Below, in pieces: positions 18,137-26,437 of a stretch of DNA of 64,000 nt. The position numbers were made by a program, and so were the translations under genes. Every line of letters starts with the position of its first letter. Position 1 is the first letter of the stretch. Origin of the DNA: Bacteroidales bacterium (lineage in GTDB: Bacteria; Bacteroidota; Bacteroidia; Bacteroidales; Lentimicrobiaceae); the NCBI GenBank assembly GCA_016788045.1, contig JAEUTG010000019.1, positions 31,463 through 95,462 of the forward strand. The letters run 5' to 3'. The notes beneath the pieces are model-generated. The model was given only the letters and a program-made list of their open reading frames with translations. It did no database searches and was not told where the DNA came from.

Positions 18137-18540
18137 ACCATTTGAGTTTTGGTTGGCAAGGGGTACTAAGGTATTTATTAGTTTTTTCGGGTCAACAGGA
18201 TTTTTGCGGAATTGTAAACAAATGACCAACAGGAAATCAGTTTCTGAACCCACATTTCTGATATTGATGAATTTCCTTGAATGGAATAACTGTCAGAAGG
18301 GTAAGGGTATAAGATATACTTCTTATCCTGAACAGCAGGATAGTTGTCCCTTCACCGACATAAAGATTTGATTATCAATTAATACCCGAAAGTTAGCTGA
18401 GCATTTATCTGTCAAAATCAAACCTGCTATTTCTGGTATCAGTGAATAATTTTCAATCAGGTTTGTTTTACAACTTTCTTTTTTCTTTATCACTTGGTTC
18501 AGCCGTGACAACCTTTCTCAAAAGTTCATCTGATTGTTAC
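18137..18540. other. Intergenic region, 404 bp
   Basis: This AT-rich gap lies between two minus-strand genes. TATCCTGAACAGCAGGATAG near 18322-18341 is a short imperfect palindrome. Nothing else is supported. Confidence 0.4.
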
Positions 18541-19131
18541 TTATGACCTGTTCTTCCTTCTCCTGTCAACCCAAACCATCACCCCCATCAACAGTAAAAT
18601 ACACACCACAGCCCTTATGGTATATACGAAGGCGAGGGTTCCACCGGTTGAAAAGAGCGCCAGAACGGAAGCCAGCAACATCCCTCCCCATAAAAGATAA
18701 CTTTCGTGGTTCTCTCCCGTTCGTATCATCCGGTTTACCACCGGAAAATAGGCTATTACCAGAATGCCCTGCACCAGCAGGTGCGAAAGGGTGTGGTTCC
18801 GGGTGACGAACCAGAATATCACAATACCGGCTACCGCGCCCAGACAAAGAAGGTCGAAACGGTTAAAACGGGAACTGCGGTCGCCGAAAAGGAGAATAGT
18901 GAGACTCACTGTAGAAACGAAAAAGAGATCGGTGGTGTTCAGCACATTGTCCCAAAGGCTGTGGGTGCCTTCTTTCATATAGGTAATCAGGCTCAGTCCT
19001 ACCGCCAGGGTGAAGAAAACCCACATCGCCAGCGATGGTTTAATTTTTTTACGGCGGATCAGCCTGAAATAATAAACCGTCATGGCAAGGTTCAGAACGG
19101 AAACACCATAAATGGAAAATAATCTCAACAT
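18541..19131 (-). CDS. Integral membrane protein of unknown function
   Basis: This 196-residue protein has about six hydrophobic segments, for example near residues 4-24, 34-51, 68-84, 95-109, 118-132 and 148-185. Basic loops (RRKKIK, DRRRKNRS) suit inside positions. It resembles small conserved membrane proteins of unknown function and carries no catalytic motif. The next minus-strand gene is upstream, separated by a palindromic element. Confidence 0.65.
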   Translation of the reverse strand: MLRLFSIYGVSVLNLAMTVYYFRLIRRKKIKPSLAMWVFFTLAVGLSLITYMKEGTHSLWDNVLNTTDLFFVSTVSLTILLFGDRSSRFNRFDLLCLGAVAGIVIFWFVTRNHTLSHLLVQGILVIAYFPVVNRMIRTGENHESYLLWGGMLLASVLALFSTGGTLAFVYTIRAVVCILLLMGVMVWVDRRRKNRS

Positions 19132-19164
19132 TACAGAATTGCAAAATTTTATTGCTACAATGAT

Positions 19165-19214
19165 AAAACGCCATGGTAGAGGCGTTACGTGTAACGCCTC
19201 AACAACGGCGTTTT
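19165..19214. repeat. Nested palindrome, REP-like element
   Basis: Outer arms AAAACGCC/GGCGTTTT enclose an inner perfect palindrome of 22 bases centred at 19190 (arms GAGGCGTTAC/GTAACGCCTC). It abuts and just overlaps the stop codon of the P-loop kinase gene. Short palindromes of this GTAGAGGCGTT type are often dispersed in Bacteroidota genomes. It could also terminate the kinase transcript. Confidence 0.7.
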
Positions 19215-19785
19215 ATAAGATTTTTCCGTTTTTTCCGATTTTATCCAGCACTGCGCCAACCATCAATTCCAGATCATTCACCGAACCATCGTTGTTAAAC
19301 ACAAAATCTGCCATTCCGATACACTTGCGCAGATTCTGATGATTCGGATCAGCGGAATTCATTTCGCGGGCTTCATTTTGCAGAAAAGTTTCGAAACTGA
19401 TCAGGTCGGTTTCTGATTTCCGTGCAGCGATCCTGGCATAGCGGGTGGCAGGGTCAGCATCTACGGCAAAAAGGAAAAAGTTACCTTTTGCCCTCAGCGA
19501 AATGGCTTCTCCTGGTGTACGGATGCTTTCGATAATACAATTCCGGCCACTCAGCCGGGCTTCATCAAAAAGACAATCAACAATATAGCTTGGTGAATGG
19601 GTCGCCCTCAGGTCATTGGCAACCATCACCATGCTGTCGCGGTTCACAGGCAGCCCACGCTTTACGATTTCACGGCTGATGAATTCCCTGACCGAGAAAT
19701 GAATGAAGCTCTTTTCCCTCACCAGAAAATCAACAATGGTGCCTTTTCCGGCACCCAAGGTGCCTGTTATGCCAATGATCAACAT
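19213..19785 (-). CDS. P-loop kinase, dephospho-CoA kinase-like
   Basis: This 190-residue protein has a strong Walker A, GTLGAGKGT at residues 7-15. An HFSVREFISREIVKRG lid-like segment, an IIESIRTPGE block and DADPATRYARIAAR follow, the last recalling nucleoside monophosphate and dephospho-CoA kinases. The canonical dephospho-CoA kinase motifs are only partly present, so the substrate is open. It may be a nucleotide kinase-like regulatory protein. A TACCTTTG element lies 24 bp upstream of the start. Confidence 0.65.
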   Translation of the reverse strand: MLIIGITGTLGAGKGTIVDFLVREKSFIHFSVREFISREIVKRGLPVNRDSMVMVANDLRATHSPSYIVDCLFDEARLSGRNCIIESIRTPGEAISLRAKGNFFLFAVDADPATRYARIAARKSETDLISFETFLQNEAREMNSADPNHQNLRKCIGMADFVFNNDGSVNDLELMVGAVLDKIGKNGKIL

Positions 19786-19808
19786 AGTAAACAGGTTGTT
19801 TAAGGGAG

Positions 19809-19816
19809 CAAAGGTA
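19809..19816 (-). promoter_or_regulatory. -7 promoter element of the P-loop kinase gene
   Basis: On the minus strand TACCTTTG fits TAnnTTTG, 24 bp before the start codon. No -33 TTTG is seen at the expected distance. Confidence 0.45.
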
Positions 19817-19878
19817 TGAATTGAGGTCCGGAAAAACGGATATTGGCTTTTTTGTTTTTACTATTTCATTCCTGAACC

Positions 19879-19900
19879 TGTCTTGTCCTGAAACAGGCTT
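19879..19900. repeat. Solo copy of TGTCTTGTCCTG element end
   Basis: TGTCTTGTCCTGAAACAGGC, followed by TTACA, closely matches the left ends of the two elements at 56617 and 56675. No matching right end (CAGGACTA) follows here. It may be a remnant of an insertion-sequence end. Confidence 0.5.
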
Positions 19901-19983
19901 ACACAAAATGCAAACAAACTCCTCTACGTTTTACAGGCAGCATTCCGGGGGACACATATTGCCTGTTCCCGAAGGCTGGCAGA

Positions 19984-20050
19984 CTTTTTTACTTTTTACT
20001 TTTTACCTGTCTGCCTGTAGCAGACAGGCAGGCTTTTTACTTTTTACTTT
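19984..20050. repeat. TTTTTAC heptamer array with embedded hairpin, second copy
   Basis: The layout is the same as at 8015-8113: CTTTTTA heptamers, the identical 27-bp CTGTCTG hairpin insert (20006-20032), then more heptamers. It ends 9 bp from the stop of hflX, again just downstream of a minus-strand gene and in the same orientation to it. Confidence 0.9.
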
Positions 20051-20059
20051 GAGCTTCAT

Positions 20060-21244
20060 CTAATACAACAGCTTATTAAACGGATACCGTACCACATGGA
20101 TATCGTGGATGGCCTGGTAAATAGCCGTCCTGAATTCGTCAAAATGAAGTTTTTGGGTTGCAGAGATAAATTGGGCCGGGCTGTTTACCTTGGCAATCCA
20201 GGTGCGTTTGAGCTCTTCGAGGGTGATGTTTTCGCGGGTGGGGGCGCTGAGGTCGCCCTCTTCCTTCTCCACAAACGAATAGGCATCCACCTTATTAAAC
20301 ACCATGATGACCGGTTTGTCGGCTGCTTTGATGTCGGCCAGGGTCTGGTTAACCACTTCGATCTGGTCTTCAAACCCGGGATGGGAGATGTCGACCACGT
20401 GCAGCAGCAGGTCGGCTTCGCGCACCTCATCGAGGGTTGATTTGAACGACTCTACCAGATTGTGGGGCAGTTTGCGGATAAACCCGACGGTATCGGTGAG
20501 CAGAAACGGCAGGTTGTCGATCACTACCTTGCGTACCGTGGTGTCGAGGGTGGCAAACAGCTTATTTTCGGCGAATACATCTGACTTGCTCAGCAGGTTC
20601 ATGAGGGTGGATTTGCCCACGTTGGTATAGCCGATCAGGGCTACCCGCACCAGTTTTTCACGCCCGCTGCGCTGGGTGATCTTCTGCTTGTCAATCTCTT
20701 TGAGTTTTTCCTTGAGCAGGGATATCTTGTCGCGGATGATGCGGCGGTCGGTTTCGATCTCCTTCTCCCCGGGACCGCGCATTCCAATGCCCCCGCGCTG
20801 TTTCTCAAGGTGGGTCCACATACGCGACAACCTTGGCAGCAGGTACTGATACTGAGCCAGTTCCACCTGGGTTCTGGCGGTAGCGGTTCGGGCGCGTTTG
20901 GCAAAGATATCGAGGATGAGCGAGGTACGGTCAACGATCTTTACCCCGAGTTCGCGCTCAATGTTGCGTAACTGCGAAGGGCTGAGCTCATCGTCGAACA
21001 CCACGGTACCGATGTTTTCGGCTTTGATGTACGCGTTGATCTCGTCCAGCTTGCCCGAACCGACAAAGGTGCGTGAGTCGGGCCGTTCGAGCTTCTGCAC
21101 AAAGGTTTTGCGCGCTTCTCCGCCGGCTGTCTCCAGCAGGAAATCGAGTTCAGCCAGGGTCTCTTTCACCCGGTTTTCATCCTGTCGCCCGGTGATCAGG
21201 CCCACAAGTACAGCAGTTTCAGTGATGGGGGAATGGTCAATCAT
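20060..21244 (-). CDS. hflX: Ribosome-associated GTPase HflX
   Basis: This 394-residue protein has HflX architecture. The N-terminal ND domain contains TFVGSGKLDEI and VVFDDELSPSQLRNIE, a coiled region includes RGGIGMRGPGEKEIETDRR, and the G domain has GYTNVGKST (G1), DTVGFIRKLPH (G3) and NKVD (G4). HflX binds the 50S subunit and splits stalled or heat-damaged ribosomes. It is a single gene with a -7 element just upstream and a heptamer array after its stop. Confidence 0.95.
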   Translation of the reverse strand: MIDHSPITETAVLVGLITGRQDENRVKETLAELDFLLETAGGEARKTFVQKLERPDSRTFVGSGKLDEINAYIKAENIGTVVFDDELSPSQLRNIERELGVKIVDRTSLILDIFAKRARTATARTQVELAQYQYLLPRLSRMWTHLEKQRGGIGMRGPGEKEIETDRRIIRDKISLLKEKLKEIDKQKITQRSGREKLVRVALIGYTNVGKSTLMNLLSKSDVFAENKLFATLDTTVRKVVIDNLPFLLTDTVGFIRKLPHNLVESFKSTLDEVREADLLLHVVDISHPGFEDQIEVVNQTLADIKAADKPVIMVFNKVDAYSFVEKEEGDLSAPTRENITLEELKRTWIAKVNSPAQFISATQKLHFDEFRTAIYQAIHDIHVVRYPFNKLLY

Positions 21245-21270
21245 TCAGTAAGATGCAAAAATTGGTGCGG

Positions 21271-21278
21271 CAAAGATA
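21271..21278 (-). promoter_or_regulatory. -7 promoter element of hflX
   Basis: TATCTTTG on the minus strand fits TAnnTTTG, 26 bp before the hflX start. A -33 match is not evident. Confidence 0.5.
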
Positions 21279-21341
21279 GTGTAAATGTCGCACCCCTTGC
21301 TGTGTGCTTGTGTTGAAACAAGGTTAGGGAGGTTTAAAGGT

Positions 21342-22424
21342 TTATTCCTTTGGCGGGTTCATCACGCTGGTCTGAATCTGGATGGACTGCTCATGAACCA
21401 GGCGGAGCAATTCGCCCAGAAACCGTGTATCTAACCCGGCATTTCCGCCTTTGCGGATGCGGTCGGCAAAGAGCTCTTTCCAGCGCTGCAACTGCAGGAT
21501 GGTGATGTTGTGGGCATATTTATAGCGACCCATTTCCTCAGCAATCAGCATGCGGCGGGCCAGCAGGCGGATCAGTTCATCATCGATCAGGTCGACCTCG
21601 TGCCGCAGTTCTTCAAGGGTGCGTTCAAATTCATGGTTGCCGGTCTGCCCGCGTAGTATGAGTTTAGCGAGTATCCCGGCCAGGTTTTCCGGACTTACCT
21701 GTTGGGCGGCATCGGTAAGGGCCTTGTCGGGATCGGGATGGGTTTCGATCATCAGGCCATCCATCTCGAGGTCCATGGCCTGTTGTGCAATCTGCTGAAT
21801 GAGGCTGCGGTCGCCCCCGATGTGGCTGGGGTCGCACAGTACAGGTAATCCGGGCATTTGCCGCATCAGGTCGATGGGGATTTCCCACTGGGGGGCATTG
21901 CGGTAGATGGATTTACCGAACTGGTGGAATCCCCGGTGAACGGCGGCCAGGCGGTGTATGCCGTTTTTGTGCAGCCGCTCAATGGCGCCGATCCAGAGTT
22001 TGAGGTCGGCATGAACCGGATTCTTTACCAGCACCGGAACGTCAACGCCGCTGAGCGCTTCAGAGAGTTCCTGCATGGAGAAGGGATTCACCACGGTGCG
22101 TGCGCCGATCCACAGGATATCAATACCCGATTTGAGGGCATCCTCCACATGGTGAGGCCTGGCCACTTCAACCGTGGTCAGCAGCCGGGTTTCTTCTTTT
22201 ACCCGTTTCATCCAGCGCAGGCCTTCAGCACCAACTCCTTCGAACGATCCGGGACGGGTGCGCGGTTTCCAGAGTCCTGCCCTGAACACCTTTACTTCCG
22301 GGATGGCTGTCAGGGCTCTGGCGGTGGTCATTACCTGCTCCTCCGTTTCGGCACTGCAGGGGCCTGCAATCACCAGGGGCCTGGTGTAAGCGGGTATCCA
22401 GCGGGAAAGGGGAACAAAATCCAT
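21342..22424 (-). CDS. aroF: Bifunctional DAHP synthase / chorismate mutase
   Basis: This 360-residue fusion covers the first step of the shikimate pathway and the chorismate to prephenate step. Residues about 1-265 form a type I beta DAHP synthase, with VIAGPCSAET, FRAGLWKPRTRPGSFEG, VKNP and CDPSHIGGDRS. Residues about 270-355 form an AroQ chorismate mutase helix bundle, with LRHEVDLIDDELIRLLARRM and a final LVHEQSIQIQ. The mutase domain lets prephenate-branch products tune the synthase. This fusion is common in Bacteroidota. Confidence 0.93.
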   Translation of the reverse strand: MDFVPLSRWIPAYTRPLVIAGPCSAETEEQVMTTARALTAIPEVKVFRAGLWKPRTRPGSFEGVGAEGLRWMKRVKEETRLLTTVEVARPHHVEDALKSGIDILWIGARTVVNPFSMQELSEALSGVDVPVLVKNPVHADLKLWIGAIERLHKNGIHRLAAVHRGFHQFGKSIYRNAPQWEIPIDLMRQMPGLPVLCDPSHIGGDRSLIQQIAQQAMDLEMDGLMIETHPDPDKALTDAAQQVSPENLAGILAKLILRGQTGNHEFERTLEELRHEVDLIDDELIRLLARRMLIAEEMGRYKYAHNITILQLQRWKELFADRIRKGGNAGLDTRFLGELLRLVHEQSIQIQTSVMNPPKE

Positions 22425-22441
22425 GGTTCAATGCGTTTTTG

Positions 22442-22449
22442 CAAAAGTA
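22442..22449 (-). promoter_or_regulatory. -7 promoter element of the DAHP synthase gene
   Basis: TACTTTTG on the minus strand fits TAnnTTTG, 18 bp before the start codon. A -33 element was not found. Confidence 0.45.
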
Positions 22450-22580
22450 GTAATTCCGGCCGTGTTGCACGGTCGAATTCGGGATGCCAGGTTGAGGAAA
22501 ATTGAATAAACAACACATCAGGTTAAATGTTGTGGAGTGCAGACCGCAGACCGACGGATTTTCGGGGGAAATGGGATTCT

Positions 22581-22780
22581 TCACTTTACGCCCCCCGCTT
22601 TCTTCGGGGCAGGCCTTCGGAGCTGAGGTCCTGAATGCCGGGCAGCCGACGTATAACGGAATGCCCGGAATGGAATTTGTTGATCAGTTGGCGAATTTCA
22701 TTGACCACGTTACGCCCCTCCGGGGCTGGGGGATCGGTTGTGATTCCGCTGAGCTATCAACCTTACGCCCCTCCGGGGCT
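22581..22780. repeat. Cluster of CAACCTTACGCCCCTCCGGGGCT palindromic repeats
   Basis: Three copies sit in a long gap. One is degenerate at 22581-22613 and two are clean at 22711-22727 and 22758-22780. Each has the CCCC..GGGG palindrome preceded by TTACG. The copies are separated by partly similar DNA that itself repeats (GCCGACGT...ATGCCCGG at about 22648-22672 and 22802-22827). Reading frames across this DNA are not believable genes. Confidence 0.8.
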
Positions 22781-23198
22781 GAGGTCTAAAATTGCGGGTA
22801 GCCGACGTTCAATAAAATGCCCGGATGGGAATCGATGATCCGTTTATGCATGATGTTATGTACGTGACGCCCCCTCCTGGGTTTTCTGGTGCTTTTAGCT
22901 GTTAACCCGACACGATATCAGGGTTGAGTTACCTTTTATGACTCTCCACAATAATGGAAATCACTTGTCAGAAGAATTGATGCCCCGGAGAGGCGCAAGG
23001 TTGATAGAAACCCAATCCATACAGGCCTCCGGGACTGTTGGTATTGTTTGTCAATGGGCTGTGCCCGGCAAATGTCCCGTCTGGGACAGCCTATGGGTAG
23101 ATGAGGGAATCAACGCCATAAAAAAGTCCCGTCAGGGACGAAACCAAATGCTAAGGAAGAGCGATAAAGCTCACCATAACCGCCTGCCGGAATTTTTG
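22781..23198. repeat. More small GC palindromes before asnS
   Basis: This gap holds an inverted copy of the same repeat (TGCCCCGGAGAGGCGCAAGG near 22981). It also holds two further palindromes of another type, TGTCCCGTCTGGGACA (23073-23088) and GTCCCGTCAGGGAC (23126-23139). No gene is supported in the 849 bp between the DAHP synthase and asnS starts. Confidence 0.65.
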
Positions 23199-23206
23199 TA
23201 TTTTTG
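23199..23206 (+). promoter_or_regulatory. -7 promoter element of asnS
   Basis: TATTTTTG fits TAnnTTTG and lies 67 bp before the asnS start. No convincing -33 element. Confidence 0.45.
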
Positions 23207-23273
23207 CCGCCTGGTTCGCTCACAAACACGGACCACAATCAACGGTTCAGAAACTCAATGCTAAAATTTTATA

Positions 23274-24680
23274 ATGGAATCGCTCAAACGGATTAAAATT
23301 GCTGATGTACTCCGCAACTGGCAGGCCATAGGTGCCGGAAACACGATTAACCTCAAGGGATGGGTGCGTACCAAGCGGGGCAATAAGAATGTTGCGTTTA
23401 TCGCGCTCAACGACGGATCCATCATCCACAGCATTCAGGTTGTTGCCGATCTCAGCCTGTTTGATGAATCGGTGATGAAGCTCATCACCACAGGCTCGTG
23501 CATTTCGGTAAACGGGGTGCTGGTTGAATCGCCCGGCCAGGGTCAGGCGGTTGAGGTGCAGGCCAGGGAGATAGAAGTATACGGAACGGCCGATGCCGAA
23601 ACCTATCCCCTGCAGAAGAAGGGCCACACCCTCGAGTTTCTGCGTGAGATCGCCCACCTGAGGCCCCGCACCAACACTTTCGGGGCTGTTCTGCGTGTGC
23701 GTCATGCCATGGCTTTCGCGATTCACAAGTATTTCAACGATCACGGTTTTTATTACCTCCATACCCCCATCATAACCGGTTCGGATGCTGAAGGGGCTGG
23801 CGCCATGTTCAGGGTAACCACCCTGGATGCCAAAAATCCGCCGCTCACCGAAACCGGAGAGGTAGACTACACGCAGGACTTTTTCGGGAAGGCTACCAAC
23901 CTCACCGTATCGGGTCAGCTTGAAGGGGAACTCGGAGCCATGGCGTTGTCGAACATCTACACCTTCGGACCGACCTTCAGAGCTGAGAATTCAAACACGC
24001 CCCGTCACCTGGCCGAATTCTGGATGATAGAACCCGAGATGGCCTTTTACGACATTACCGACAACATGGACCTGGCCGAGGATTTCCTGAAGTACCTGGT
24101 GAATTATGCCCTTGAAAACTGCTACGACGACCTTGAGTTCCTCAACAAGATGTACGACAATGAGCTGATTGAGCGTCTTAGGTTTGTGGTTAACAACGAT
24201 TTCAAACGCCTCACTTACACCGAAGCCATTGAAATACTGAAGGCATCGGGCCAGAAGTTCGAGTTTCCGGTTGACTGGGGCACCGACCTGCAGAGTGAGC
24301 ATGAGCGTTATCTGGTAGAGAAGCATTTTGAGCGTCCGGTTATTCTGACCGATTATCCGGCGCACATCAAGGCGTTCTACATGAAACAGAACGATGATGG
24401 CAAAACCGTTCGGGCCATGGATGTGCTTTTCCCGCGCATCGGCGAGATTATCGGCGGTTCGCAGCGCGAGGAGGTGCTTGAGAAACTGGTGCGACGGTGT
24501 CATGAGATGCACATCCCCGAGAAGGACATCTGGTGGTACCTCGATACCCGCCGCTACGGAACAGCGCCTCATGCAGGATTCGGGCTGGGGTTTGAGCGGC
24601 TGATTCTGTTTGTAACCGGGATGGCCAACATCCGCGACGTGATTCCTTTCCCGCGGACACCACAAAACGCAGAATTTTAA
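23274..24680 (+). CDS. asnS: Asparaginyl-tRNA synthetase
   Basis: This 468-residue class IIb synthetase charges tRNA-Asn. The N-terminal OB-fold anticodon-binding domain (about 1-120) starts with [10 protein letters not shown] and [17 protein letters not shown]. The catalytic domain has motif 2 [21 protein letters not shown] and motif 3 [15 protein letters not shown]. The full length and motif 2 wording favour AsnS over AspS. A tRNA-Asn gene lies in the same window at 62771. Confidence 0.95.
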   Translation: MESLKRIKIADVLRNWQAIGAGNTINLKGWVRTKRGNKNVAFIALNDGSIIHSIQVVADLSLFDESVMKLITTGSCISVNGVLVESPGQGQAVEVQAREIEVYGTADAETYPLQKKGHTLEFLREIAHLRPRTNTFGAVLRVRHAMAFAIHKYFNDHGFYYLHTPIITGSDAEGAGAMFRVTTLDAKNPPLTETGEVDYTQDFFGKATNLTVSGQLEGELGAMALSNIYTFGPTFRAENSNTPRHLAEFWMIEPEMAFYDITDNMDLAEDFLKYLVNYALENCYDDLEFLNKMYDNELIERLRFVVNNDFKRLTYTEAIEILKASGQKFEFPVDWGTDLQSEHERYLVEKHFERPVILTDYPAHIKAFYMKQNDDGKTVRAMDVLFPRIGEIIGGSQREEVLEKLVRRCHEMHIPEKDIWWYLDTRRYGTAPHAGFGLGFERLILFVTGMANIRDVIPFPRTPQNAEF

Positions 24681-24846
24681 GAATTTACACTGTTTTCATG
24701 AAGCATTGGCTACAAACCCCGTAAAAAACTGCGGGTGAGTTTAATGTGGTCTGCGCTCAATAAAGCCGTAAAAAAATCGTTTTTTATCTGATTGGAATTT
24801 TGTAACTTGGTACTATCTTAGCACCGGTTTTAACGACAACTTTCTT

Positions 24847-26313
24847 ATGTTAAGTCAGAAACTTCAGCAGAAATTATTGCAGAAACTGTCACCGCAACAG
24901 ATTCTGCTGATGAAGTTGTTGCAGATACCGTCGATAGCGCTGGAGCAGCGCATCAAGCAGGAGATTGAAGAAAATCCGGCGCTCGAAGACTTCAGTGATC
25001 CCGAATCTCCGGGCGATACTGCCGAACAACTGCCCGAAACCGAGCCCGATCCGGTAGAAGAGCTCGACAAAGAGCGCGATGACTTCGACATTACCGATTA
25101 CCTCGACGATGACGATATCCCGGCCTACCGGCTGAATTCGAACAACAGCAGTGCCGATGATGAGCACCGCGACATTCCCTACGCATCGGGTGTGAGTTTT
25201 CACGAAATGCTTATCTCCCAGCTGGGTTTGCGCAAACTTGATGAGCGACAGGTTCAGATTGCTACCTACATCATCGGAAACCTGGATGATGCCGGATACC
25301 TAAACCGCAATCTGAATGCGATGGTCGATGACCTGGCCTTTACACAGAACATCACCACCACTCCCGCAGAATTGAACGAGATGCTCAGGGTGGTGCAGGA
25401 ATTTGATCCGCCGGGGGTTGGCGCCCGCGACCTGCGCGAATGCCTGCTGATTCAGTTGCGAAGGTTCGATCCTCAGACTGCTGCCACCCGCCTGGCCATT
25501 CACCTGATCGAACGCTATTTTGAGGAGCTTTCTAAAAAGCATTACGACAAGATCGCCAAAAAAGCGAGGGTATCGGAAGAGGAATTAAGGGAAGCTGTAA
25601 ACGAAATTCTCAAACTGAACCCCAAACCCGGGAATTCAGTTGGTGAAACCAGCCGTCCGAACCACACCATCATGCCCGATTTTTTTATCTACAGCAAAGA
25701 TGGTGATCTTGAACTGCAGATCAACTCGCGCAATATGCCCGAGCTCAGGCTGAGCCGGACTTATGTGGATATGCTGGAGGCTTATTCAGAGAGCAAATCG
25801 AAAAGCAGCAGCCAGAAAGAGGCGGTAATGTTCATCCGGCAGAAGATTGACTCGGCGAAATGGTTTATCGATGCCATCAAACAACGGCAGAACACCCTTC
25901 AGGTGACCATGGAAGCCATCATGCAATACCAGCATGAATACTTTCTCACCGGCGACGAAACCAAACTGAGGCCGATGATCCTGAAAGATATAGCCGAAAT
26001 TGTCGGCCTCGATATCTCAACGGTTTCACGCGTAGCCAACTCAAAATATGTTCAGACCCCTTACGGGACCTTTCTGCTGAAAAGTTTCTTTTCCGAATCC
26101 ATGTCTACAGATTCGGGTGAGGAGGTGTCAACCCGGGAGATCAAGAAAATTCTTTCCGATTGTATCGAAGCCGAAGAAAAGGGCAAACCCCTTACCGATG
26201 AGCAGCTTACCGACATCCTCAAAGAAAAGGGTTACAACATTGCCCGCCGCACCGTGGCCAAATACCGTGAACAGCTCAACATTCCCGTGGCCAGGCTCAG
26301 AAAAGAATTGTAA
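24847..26313 (+). CDS. rpoN: RNA polymerase sigma-54 factor
   Basis: This 488-residue sigma factor directs transcription from -24/-12 promoters with enhancer-binding activators. Region I is glutamine- and leucine-rich (QKLQQKLLQKLSPQQILLMKLLQIP). Region II is acidic (about 45-100). Region III has the core-binding domain, a helix-turn-helix with IAEIVGLDISTVSRVANSKYVQT, and a C-terminal RpoN box ARRTVAKYRE. It is a complete member standing alone between asnS and a peptidase. A weak TAnnTTTG-like element precedes it. Confidence 0.95.
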   Translation: MLSQKLQQKLLQKLSPQQILLMKLLQIPSIALEQRIKQEIEENPALEDFSDPESPGDTAEQLPETEPDPVEELDKERDDFDITDYLDDDDIPAYRLNSNNSSADDEHRDIPYASGVSFHEMLISQLGLRKLDERQVQIATYIIGNLDDAGYLNRNLNAMVDDLAFTQNITTTPAELNEMLRVVQEFDPPGVGARDLRECLLIQLRRFDPQTAATRLAIHLIERYFEELSKKHYDKIAKKARVSEEELREAVNEILKLNPKPGNSVGETSRPNHTIMPDFFIYSKDGDLELQINSRNMPELRLSRTYVDMLEAYSESKSKSSSQKEAVMFIRQKIDSAKWFIDAIKQRQNTLQVTMEAIMQYQHEYFLTGDETKLRPMILKDIAEIVGLDISTVSRVANSKYVQTPYGTFLLKSFFSESMSTDSGEEVSTREIKKILSDCIEAEEKGKPLTDEQLTDILKEKGYNIARRTVAKYREQLNIPVARLRKEL

Positions 26314-26437
26314 AGGTCTTCCTTCATGAAATCGATGCGCCCCTGTTTCCCTGATTTCAACGGCTTCAGCTGAACTTTTTCCGACCCTGGTACCGGTCTT
26401 TTTTTACTTTTATCACAGGAATTTAAAACGCCCTTTT

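Noticed and set aside
16994..18253. Longer N-terminus (start at 18253) for the Tiki/ChaN-like protein
   Set aside because: It would bury the signal peptide that begins at 18136.
22502..23264. Reading frames in the gap before asnS
   Set aside because: They run through palindromic repeats and have repeat-driven, improbable sequences.
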